Positions 25,331 to 36,800 of a DNA stretch of 64,000 nt are shown in pieces. Source of the stretch: Echinometra lucunter (Eukaryota; Echinodermata; Echinoidea; Camarodonta; Echinometridae); the NCBI GenBank assembly GCA_029962745.1, contig CM057158.1, positions 12,928,776-12,992,775 on the forward strand, given 5' to 3'. Every line of letters starts with the position of its first letter. Positions within the stretch are counted from its first letter, which is position 1. Under the pieces are notes generated by a model. The model did no database searches, had not been told where the DNA came from, and worked only from the letters and a program-made list of their open reading frames with translations. The position numbers and the translations under genes were made by a program.

Positions 25331-26509
25331 GTCTCGCTGAAAAATATCGTTAAAAAAATCAGCATGAAAGTTTACCAGTATATTTCTCCATTTTCATCAT
25401 GATAAAAACATCATTCTTCATGTAAAGTATTTTTGCTGTTAAATTGAAAAATAATCAAAGTGACAAAACTGCTACCTTGTGAAATAACTAAAGTTGTAAT
25501 TTGATTTCTGACTTATGAATGAATTGCATACACATACTGTATAGTACAAATGTAAATGTATACATGTAGTGCAGTGTTTGGATACCTAATAACTATATAT
25601 TACTACAAATAGGAAAAGAAAAGAGATGATTTATTGGGTCATGTCTAAAATTGATAAGAAACAAAGCAGAAAGGCATGGACTTTTGGATACAATTTTGAA
25701 AGGAATGGTAAAATTACATGCAATATATATTTGGGTTTTAGGTCTGACATATTAGGCAGAATAGGGAGGAGAGTTGCCAAAATGCACTAAAAGCATAACT
25801 TTTTTTCCTCCTACTGATCTAAATTTATATGGAATATATTCCATTTACAAATTCCGTTTGCATTGCTGAATGATGCAAGAAAAAGATTTTTTTTAAAGAG
25901 AAAGTACTTCATAAGAAAAGCAAAGCAGTGCTTTTGTACATATTTTGTGAGCTTGATCATTTAAAAAAAGATCACTACATAAATGAAGAGATTCCAGCAC
26001 TAATAAACAGTAATACAGGATGAAAATCAGTTCTATTTATATAATTTTCCTTGCAAATAGATAAGCTTACTTTTCAAAACCAAAAATCATCAAATAGAAA
26101 ATTTCACAGAAGTTAACTAGTACATATTTGCCATCATGTCCACATGTGAAGAAAAGCAAAAGTAAAGCTGATGAGCATTAACTGGTTCTACGCTTATGAA
26201 TTTTAGAGCATGATTTCAGAATGCTTACATATAAACTTGTATGACAAATTCACTGTGGTGTCAAAGTCAAGCCTTTTACATGGTGTCTTCATATGAAGTG
26301 AGCCTAGAAAAGTATAAAAATTCTATGTGTGTACTCTCATATTAGCCTTTGGCAAAAAGGATCCAGTATATGCCTAAGAACATTTTTCTTTTCATCTTGC
26401 ACACATCATAGGCCTCACTGTTAGAAACTGTCTCAAGACATGCCAAGCTTCTTGCATTTCGCTACTGAACTTTAGAGGGTATCCAAGTGATATAGAGTCT
26501 GGATGAATA
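25331..26509. other. Non-coding; possible HERPUD 3' UTR
   Basis: AT-rich, no gene seen. It lies downstream of the HERPUD stop on the minus strand, so transcript sequence is possible. TTTATT (minus-strand AATAAA) occurs near 25629, but nothing confirms it as the real signal. Confidence 0.35.
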
Positions 26510-26930
26510 TTGTGTGCACAGAACGGACGAGGAGGTCCCTGTAATATTAGTGTCCAATGTCCTTTACAGAAGATTCCTAGGATGCAACGCTCATGAGTTT
26601 GCAGAGAGCTGTTGAGGAGGTTCCTAGCTATTTAATAGTTTGCAGGGAACCTTTGTGAAAGTTCATGTGTGCAGGTTTCATAAAGTTACAAGGAATTGTT
26701 GAGAATATTTGTGTGCAGGGTCCTGGAGAGAAGATCCCAGGGAAGCACAACGCTCATGAGTTTGCACAGAACTGTCAAGGAGGTTCCTGTGATATTAGTT
26801 TGCAAGGAACCTTTGAGAAATTCCTCGTGTGCAGATTTCATAAGCTTACAAGGAACTGTTGAGGAGGTCCATGTGATGCATCATTCATTAGTTTGCAGGG
26901 AACTGTTGAGGAGGACCCTGAGGGAGTATA
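26510..26930 (-). repeat. 160-bp tandem repeat running into the HERPUD stop codon
   Basis: About 2.5 units of a 160-bp repeat, each made of related ~40-50-bp subunits of the form CTCAACAGTTCCYTGCAAACT-ATGA (minus strand). TACAAGGAATTGTT (~26687-26700) and TACAAGGAACTGTT (~26847-26860) are exactly 160 apart. The subunit at 26885-26925 is the genuine HERPUD coding end (codons P-P-Q-Q-F-P-A-N-stop). The array therefore shares sequence with, and overlaps, the gene terminus. Confidence 0.8.
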
Positions 26931-27768
26931 GATGTAAAGAATGTCGAGACAAAGATCCAAAGTGTAACCAACATACCAGGTCTGGGAGGTTCCACTGGCT
27001 CAGCCTCTGTATTACCATCAACATCATCACTGGCACTAGTACTGCTCTCTGATTCCTCGGGCTGGTAAAAAAGCAAAACAAACATAATACAGAAATACAT
27101 TTATGATCATATTCACAATATTCATAAACTACCTGTCCCAAATAGTGTTCAAAGCCCCTCAACATTCCTTCACTCAATGATTAGCAAAATATGAAATAGG
27201 AATTGGGTCGAATACTTCTATTTACATGCTTTCATAAACTGTTTTAGTCGATAATCCATCCAAGTAAAGAATTAATATTTCTTTCATTCTTTCACACAGA
27301 TATAAACTTGAACCAAACTCTGGATGATACAAAAGTTGTTCCTTCCTTTTAACTAAAAGGGATAAATCCATAAAGCAATTTATCAAAGTAAACTAACTTG
27401 ATTTTCATTTGGTTCTTGTTCCACATCCTGGGGTGGGGCTCCCTCCCTTGGTGGTTGTTCTTGGGGTGGGACAACAGGTGGTCTGCCTCTTTGTCTGCGC
27501 CTCAGCTGGAAGTACCCTGCTTGATATCTGGACAGTAAAAAAATCCAATACTGGTACATTGCAATTTAATCATCGATCACATTTTCTTATCACTGATCCA
27601 TTTGCACAGTAAAAATATCAAAATACATTTGCATTGAATCAATAATTAATTGTCATTTGTACCACAAAATATTATGATAGATATTTCTAGTATATCATTA
27701 TTGTTATTATTATCATTATTATTATTATCATTATCATCATCATTATCATCATCATCATCATCATCATC

Positions 27769-27818
<50 letters not shown>

Positions 27819-27834
27819 CATTATTATTATCATT

Positions 27835-27878
<44 letters not shown>

Positions 27879-30800
27879 TATTATTATTATTATCATTACT
27901 ATTATTACTACTAATACTATTATTATTATTATCAACATCATCATCATCATCATGTATTTGGCATCATCTACACCTGGGAGGGGCAAAGTGAACTTAATCA
28001 CAGTGACCCTCAAGTCTCTCCTGCCATATCACTAATTGGGATGTGCAAGTGGACCACTACACTGAGGTTTTCCCCCTGTAGACTGTCATTACATCAATAA
28101 ATAATAAACGGATCTTGGGTTTATAAAACATTAAGATATATGAATGACTACTGCCTACGCTAAAATAATTCACTGGTAGATGGATATGATAGGCATTTCC
28201 CATGTGCAGTAGGTCAGAAGTCCCCGAAATCACACTCGGTGGAAAGCACTGGAAATACTATTACTGGGTTTACAACTTAAGGGGGGTACCCAATGCTGAA
28301 ACAATGTTAGTTCATTTAAAAGAGCATGATTTATTAGCAGAAACTCATCTGCCTAAAGTTTTTTAAAAAGTCGTGTTGCCGAAGAAACCCCCAAATGTGG
28401 TAAGATTTCAGGATATTTTTGACCCCTCAGCTGTGACCCAGTTTCAACTGGGTACCTTTGTCGTGCAATTCCAGCAAAATGCGTGCAAGGTATAATATAT
28501 ATTGTACAGTCTAGCACGCAGCACAACTGCAATGCGTGAAGCTGGGTACCCACTTTCAGGTCATACCTCATACTAAAATTTTTGGGTCAACTCTTGACTT
28601 TTCATGAGAAAATTAGCCAAAATACCTTGATTTTGATTGAAAATCATCAAATTTTTAATGTTATTCTTCTTAGAATTCTATTCTCGATCATATATAAAAA
28701 AAATTTACCATTGTGTAATCACTGTAAGTCTCGTACACAAAAAACCTGTTGTCCCTTCAAGAAATGAATACCCCTTGGTCTCTCAGAGAGTTTTCAGGTG
28801 AGGAAAATGTAGAATAATGACCTTACAAATTATGCAATGGGTAATAATGCAAAGCACTGCATATGGCTTATTGGTCATAAAACTGAAGTAAACTCTGGGT
28901 GACTGACAACACCTGTTATTGGGTGAACACCCACATGGTATCAAATTCCCCATGAGAGCCCAATACCACGAGTCTTTAATATTATCACTCATTTCCCCTG
29001 AAAACAAGGAATGATTATATTACTTACAAGTACAGGACAAAGACAGCTCCTGTCACCATCAGGAATCTACTAACGGATGAATAGAAATACACGATGCTTA
29101 GTAGGATACCAAACCGACAGAGAGTGAACGTCCAATCCAGCCAATCTCTTCTCGCCCCTTCATCATCAAGATCAGCAGCCTGCCCCCCACCGACATTCAT
29201 CCTCTGTGGGGGTGGGGCAGCAGCAGGAGCAGCTGGAGCAGCAGCAGGCTGGTGTGGGGCTGCCTCCGCTGGTTGCGCCGGTGCTGGGGCTGGGTGAGGT
29301 TGGTTGATGGAGGTAGCAGGGTGGGGCACAGAGGGCGGTAACCATGATGATGACGTCACGGGATAGGCTTGGTTCCAGCCTGGCTGCATGCCACCACTAC
29401 TTGCTGCCATCATACTTGCACTGTCAAAATCAAAGGTGGAAATTGTCCCCATGACAAATAATATTGCTAGCAATGTAAGCCCATTTGTAAATAATGCTTT
29501 AACATTCTTGGTATCTGCAGCTCATTTTATCTCCCCAATTACATGTACCACAAAGGCAAAATAAATTTACTAAAAACAGGGCAAGCAATGCTGATATGTC
29601 TTAAGAAAAGGAAATACATGTATAACTCTACATCAGTCTCCTTCCATTGCAAATTTTAAACCTTTATGTTTTCTTCTAAATTGAGGATACAAACAGAGGT
29701 CTTATTTTCTACACAACAGAGAGTTATTATGATACATACATGTTTCCAAAGGCTTATTTTGAAAGCAAATATTCATAGTGAAAGCACTGTGTATGCAGCA
29801 CTGTTTTTCAAGGTGTCTTTCAGTTATATTTTTCATAGTTTTGTCAATGTAGACCATGAATCAGACATGTACTTACTACTGCATGTATGCAGCCATCTGT
29901 TGAGCATACATATGCTGCATCCACTGCATCTGTGCTGGAGACATGGAAGAATTTGGCACTACGCCAGGATGAGGCACTGGGACTGAGCCAGGTGTAGAAG
30001 GCACAGAACTGAACAAATAAAAATAATTATGATATGTCACATTGGTATGAAAATCAATATTAAACTTCCATATCAGGATCTAGGAACAGAATATTGGAAG
30101 TGAGAATAATTTTTTTCAAGTATAGGCTTACAAGTGGTTACAGGTAAGTTTTTCTCCATTTCCCTTCATTATTAGAAGGATAAATTCACCCTAATCGTAC
30201 TGTACGATGAGTCAATCAACATTGTTTCTTTATATTTATGTTACTACCACCTACATGTATGTTGCAAATATAACACTTCTTTTCCACAAGTACAGCTATC
30301 TCACTCCTACATAAGGCATGATGTTAATCAAGAAAGGTTTATTACAATCAAGACTTACAATAAAAGGTCGGTTTTCTCTCTACCTCGATAAATTTGATAT
30401 ACACAATATACTACATGTATGTCATAATAAAAAAAAAAAAAAACTTTTCGGAACTGTATTGTTATTTTGAGCATTTCAATTGCATGTATTCATGTTTCAC
30501 GACATTGCTGTTGTCAATCTAAAAGGCTTGTGGAGATTTGCTCAACATAGCAGACAGATAATGAACACAACATTTGACAATTTGAACAATGGAAAGGTTT
30601 AGAAATTCAGCTAAATACAAAAAAAAAATCTTGATACTTTACAGATAACTGACAGATAAATGAGCTCTTGGCATGGCATAATTATGATACTAACAAAATT
30701 TTAAAACTAATCTACAATAATTTGGAGTAGTACACTTACTTGGCATTGGGAAATACAGTTTGATATGGCTGCTCTGGCTGAGGGACGCGTTGTGATGATG

Positions 30801-33800
30801 AAGTACGTTGTCTCAGACCATCGTTGTTTGGTAGTACTGTTTCTTTATTCTGTCTACTGCAGCTTGCCTCTCTCTTGGCTTGTTCCTCCGGGCTTGGTGT
30901 ACACACCAGGTGAACTGTACATTTATCCTCACGGTCTCTCTGCGCAGAAAGATGGGAAGAGTGGAGAATAGTGTCAAAAAGGGGGATGGAGATTAATTCA
31001 CTATACATGTAGCTCTGGAAGGCTCTAGGGCCCCGTTGCATATAACTTACCACTGCTGGTAACTCTGCCATCAATGGAAACTACTATGGTAACATTGCTC
31101 AACAGCCAATCAAATTCAATGTTTTCACAAAGTTACCACTGATGGCAGAGTTATCATTAATGGGAAGTTTTATGCAAAGGGACCCAGAAGAGCTTTGAAA
31201 AATTGATCTAATTTGAAAAACAATGTTAAGGCCAAGACTATCTTACCTTATAGAAAAGAATTATTTCAAAAATGCACCTGTGTCCTGTGAACCAAGTTGT
31301 ACTATCAAAAGTCATATTTGAGTAGAACATACTCTACTCATTATTCAGCTAATATTAATGACAAAACCACAAAAGCCTCATATCAGGGTTGGCGATTTTT
31401 TTTAATTTTTTTTTTTTAAATCAAAAAAATTGAATTTTTAAAATTTAAATCAGATTTTTTTTATTTAAATCAGATTTTTTTTTTATTTAAATTGGATTTT
31501 TAAATTTTCTTTTTATTTTTTTAAAGTTCATTTGAAAAAAAGTTTAATTACCAAAAGACCTCACCCAACAATGACATCAATTTTAATGTTATCATACATT
31601 TCACTCCTAATATTTTTCTTAACCATAATGATTTGTAATTAAATCTAGTCAAAATGGGCAAATAAAAATCAATTTGAGGAATCGTGTATATGAACTTAAT
31701 TCTATCATACATACATGTAGGGCTATGAAGGAAACTTCCATAGGGAATTCTCAGTGAGTAGAGAATATTCCCCTCTGTAAATTTCCACTCAGTATTTTAA
31801 AAAAATCCCAGAGGAAAATCTCCAGACACTCCTCAGTGAATCTAGATGTGCAGTCAACAGCTTTGTGACAGTTTTACAAATTGGTATTAAAGCTCATCTA
31901 TTGCTAGAGATAGAGATGCAAAACTGTCAGTGTTGGAGAGCAATATAAGAGACAGCTTAGTCAGAGGGTGACTACACTACATTATGTTACTGTGATTTTT
32001 TACATTAATCTACAATTCTTATTCACATGTTCTGTAAAATCTGTTTGATATATGAAGTAGGAAAAAACTAGATGAATCTTCGACCACGCGTGGTCGAACT
32101 TTATGCCTCCGCCATTACCAAATCATAAATAAATGGCACTTCATGTTGATTTATTTTCATTTATACAATGACATCTGTGACCTTGACCTTTGACCCCCAA
32201 ATCTAATGAGAGCATTGCCGTTTCCACATGCATACATGAGCCAAGTTTGTTGAACCGTCAAATGGTTACTGAGTTATCACAAGAACGAACCATTTCTATG
32301 TTCATAATGACCTCTATGACCTTTGACCTTTGACCTTGAGACCCCAAAATCTAATCAGATCATTGTCCCTCCCATATGCAGGACTGTGCCAAGTTTGAGG
32401 TTGATAGGTCAAATGGTTCTTAAGTTATCGCAAGAACGAGCCATTTTTATGTGTTTTATTAGCTCTATGACCTTGACCTTTGACCTTGTGACCCCAAAAT
32501 CTAATCAGATCATTGTCCCTCCCATATGCATACCTGTGCCAAGTTTGAGGTTGATCTGTCAAATGGTTCTTAAGTTATCGCAAGAACGAGCCATTTTTAT
32601 GTGTTTTATTAGCTCTATGACCTTGAACTTTGACCTTGAGACCCCAAAATCTAATCAGATCATTGTCCCTCCCATATGCATACCTGTGCCAAGTTTGAGG
32701 TTGATCTGTCAAATGGTTCTTAAGTTATCGTGAGAACGAGCCATTTTTATGTGTTTTATTAGCTCTATGACCTTGAACTTTGACCTTGTGACCCCAAAAT
32801 CTAATCAGATCATTGTCCCTCCCATATGCATACCTGTGCCAAGTTTGAGGTTGATCTGTCAAATGGTTCTTAAGTTATCGCAAGAACGAGCCATTTTTAT
32901 GTGTTTTATTAGCTCTATGACCTTGAACTTTGACCTTGTGACCCCAAAATCTAATCAGATCATTGCCCCTCCCATATGCATACCTGTGCCAAGTTTGAGG
33001 TTGATCTGTCAAATGGTTCTTAAGTTATCGCGAGAACGAGCCATTTTTATGTGTTTTATTAGCTCTATGACCTTGACCTTTGACCTTGAGACCCCCAAAA
33101 TCTAATCAGATCATTGTCCCTCCCATATGCATACCTGTGCCAAGTTTGAGGTTGATAGGTCAAATGGTTCTTAAGTTATCGTGAGAACGAGCCATTTTTA
33201 TGTGTTTTATTACCTCTATGACCTTGACCTTTGACCTTGAGACTCCAAAATCTAATCAGATCATTGTCCCTCCCATATGCATACACGAGCCAAGTTTGAA
33301 GTTGATCTGTCAAACGGTTCTTAAGTTATCGCGAGAACGAAAACGGGACGGACGGACGGACGGACAGACGGACGGACGGACGTACGGACGGACGGACGGA
33401 CGGACGGACGGACGGACGGACGACCCGAAAACATAATGCCTCCGGCAACCACCTACGGTGGGCGGAGGCATAAAAACCCCAACTTTTGACCCTATACAAC
33501 TGTAAGTTTGACTTAAAGGATAAACCAGCAAAACTGCTGATATTACAACATACTGTATGTATTACAAAAAGAAGTATTGTATTTTAAATCAGACACAACT
33601 TACAACTGTAATTGATTGTAACTTACATGTAAGTACCTACATCTTAAGATTTAAATGTAGTTTTAAAAGTTTATTTTGAGTTTTGCAAATAGTTTTTATA
33701 GATCTTCTTTCCATTGCTACATGCAAATACAAAACTTCCATAGCACTGAACATAAAATTAGCTAGTGACTTAAAAGGTATATGAGAAAAGAAATAAGCAT

Positions 33801-36800
33801 GTGGAATCTGTTGATTAGATTTTTTTTTTTTTTAATTTCATATGATAGAAGTCTAACTGTGAAGGATCAAATCTGGAAAACTGCAACAAACCTTTTGTCA
33901 TTGACTTTTACATATTATATTTTTGACACTGCTGCTCTCTGAAAAGTCTTGGATTGTGTGATAAGTGATAAGAAATAAATAAGAAACTTGTTTCACTATT
34001 AATAGCTGACAAAGAAATGTGAAATTTCAGAAGAAAAACTTGACATTTACAAAAAAATGGAGTAACTGTTGACGACACAAATCTCTAATTTTTAAGAAAT
34101 CAGCTGATTTTATTGACTTGATTTTAATTTGTTTTAAGTAGATAGGAAGGATTTGTTGATTTTTTGTTGATATAAAGTTAATTCAAAGTTTTTCAATTGA
34201 TATAAAGTCAATTCAAAGTTTTTCAGTGTTCAAAACTGCCTTGAACAAACAATTTGTCAATGATTTGTACATGTTTCAATGGAAGTGATTTAAATCAATG
34301 ATTTTTTTTTTAAAATCATGGTGATTTAAATAGTGATTTAAATCATGATTTAAATCAACGTGATTTAAATCCGCCAACCCTGCCTCATATGGACAAATAC
34401 AATAACATTTTCATTTTTCAATCAAACTGGTCACTTTTTACATGAATTTAAGCTAACCACATTCATTTTGCATAGTTATTGAATAGCAATATGGCTGCAA
34501 TACCCAACAACAAAGTATTTTTCAAAATAAAATGAACTAATTAAAGTATGCTCTGCTTTTTACAAGTATGAAGAGGGGAATTTTTAATTTGAACTCACCA
34601 CTAGTAAGACATCCTTCAAAACCAAGTTGTCTTGGAGAAGCTTTCCAGAATATATGATCCTTTGGCTCCTCTCATTCTGTGAACAAAGAGAAACAGACAG
34701 GTAAAGAATGTAATTCATATGCAAAGAGAAAAGGACAAATATTAAATAGTATTAGATTTAAGTAAGGTGGCCAACAAGGGGAATCCACCTGTTTCTGGAA
34801 TTGCTAGAGCTCTACATGTACATATGTGATGATAAGGAGATCTAATCTAAATGACTGTATTTTATTGTCTTTACTCTGAAGTTATCTGTTTGTTTTGACT
34901 TTTGAATCATTTTATGATGTCAAATTGTCAAGTACTTTCTGAGCTTTCACAGGCTTCATCATTCCCCCCCCCCTTCCTCCTACTTCTTTTTCCTTTTTTT
35001 TTTTTCTCCTTCTTTGTTTTCCTCTTCTCATTCTTGTTCTTCTCTTTTTCCTCTTCTTCTTTATCTCCCTTTTCTTTTTATTCTCCTTCCTCCATTGCTA
35101 CTTTTGGAAATCTGTAGCAGAATGCTGTATGGGTTAAATAGTTCTGAAAAATGTTTAGCAGCTACCTTTTTCACTAAGTTGAAATGTACCAAAGGTGCTT
35201 AGATGAAATGTACTAGATGCTTATATTACATCGAAGTATCATTCACATACTTCTCTTTTACAGTACGAATACATTCCCAAGTTGACCCATTTCCACATTA
35301 AAATAAAAAACAAAGTTACAAAAGGCAAAAAGCCATTATAGGCATTAAAATACTATGTGAGATTCTCTGACTTCAGTTTTGTAGTTGCGGCAAGAGTTCC
35401 ATATGTACCCCCCCCCCCTGCTAAAATTGAGAAAAAATATAGACCTAAGAATATGACAATGATAAATCTAATCATGATATCATATACTGAACATGGAAAT
35501 ATGTGATAAATGAAGAAATAGGTACTCTATATCTATATGGGTTTATTCCATCAGAATTAAGAGCTTACCCGTAAACCGTGCATTTCACATTGACACCGAT
35601 TTATTTAATCAGAAAAATAAGAGCATTGGGAGTTAGACTAATTGCGACTTCTGGCTTAGAATCATTATGAGACCCTTCACTTCCCATGCTTCCAGCGATC
35701 TCTCGCTAGCTCGATAGATAACGCGTCGGTCTCGACTCTTGAGAGGTACATGTAGATGTCCCGGGTTCGAGTCACGTCGGCAGGCATGGTAAGTCAAGAA
35801 AAAACAAGGAGTTAAGGAATCGGCCTCAGGGGAGACATTCCACAACCGATATATCGATACTCGCCAACCGAGTATCGATATATCGGACTTCTACTTAGTA
35901 TTTTTTTTTTGGCATACTGGCAGTACTCGCCGCATACATGTACATGTACCTAACCCTAATCTAAACCCTAACCCAACCCTAACCCAACCCTAACCCTAAC
36001 CCTAACTCTAACCCTAACCCAAACCCTACCCTAACCCTAATCCTAATCCTAAACCCTAATTCTAACTCTAAAACCTAGACTAAGTAAAGTAACAGTTAGT
36101 CTACCCTAATTAACCGTTAGTTACGTACAGTTAACTCTTCACGATATTGTCATTTTTTTTTCAAAGTTTCACCTTACTTTCCATTGAATTAATTTTTTAT
36201 TACCCAAAACATATCCCTAACCATCACCCTAACCCTAACCTTAAACCTAAAAAAAAAAAAAAAAAAAAAATGTAAAACAGAAGGCTTGAACCGGGGGTCC
36301 TGAGATTATGAGCCACAAGCTTTACCAAAAGACTACAGAAATTTTCTTGCATATGTCTGGAACTTACACAATATATCTTTGACTAAATAAACCGTAGTGT
36401 GGAATGTCTCCCCTGTGCAAAATTCGGATGCGCCTCAGGGGAGACATTCCACACCCTCAACCTCGCCACCAGGCCACCAATTTACGCACCTATGTCACCA
36501 CCAACCTCGCGACCATGTACTTGTAACGAGCCGATCCAGTCTCTCTCATTCATTTATACACGGCGCTGTACGTTTGGTTGCTTACCTGTACTATGTACAG
36601 AGTTAAGTTTGCACTGCACTAGTATACATACCGTACTGTAGGTAGGTGTACGCCCGGGGTGTACGTAAACTAGCTGAGTTATTTGATCCAATATTTGATC
36701 CAAATGAGATTCATGATGAAATCAATTATCAGAATTCCGTAGAATATAGAATTATTCGAAGGATGAATAGTCTTGAAGAATGTTAGTTTGTACAGATATT

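Noticed and set aside
27650..28013. Ser/Leu-rich and Ile/Met-rich frames over 100 residues
   Set aside because: Microsatellite translation.
29094..29297. Plus-strand Ala/Gly-rich frame
   Set aside because: Antisense shadow of HERPUD exon 5, whose minus-strand frame is conserved.
32323..33436. Reading frames of 136, 118 and 78 residues with a ~50-residue repeat
   Set aside because: They arise from the 150-bp DNA repeat (a multiple of three) and show no codon bias or protein similarity.
35700..36345. Possible functional tRNA genes
   Set aside because: A- and B-box-like motifs are present, but clover-leaf stems are not; these are SINE heads.
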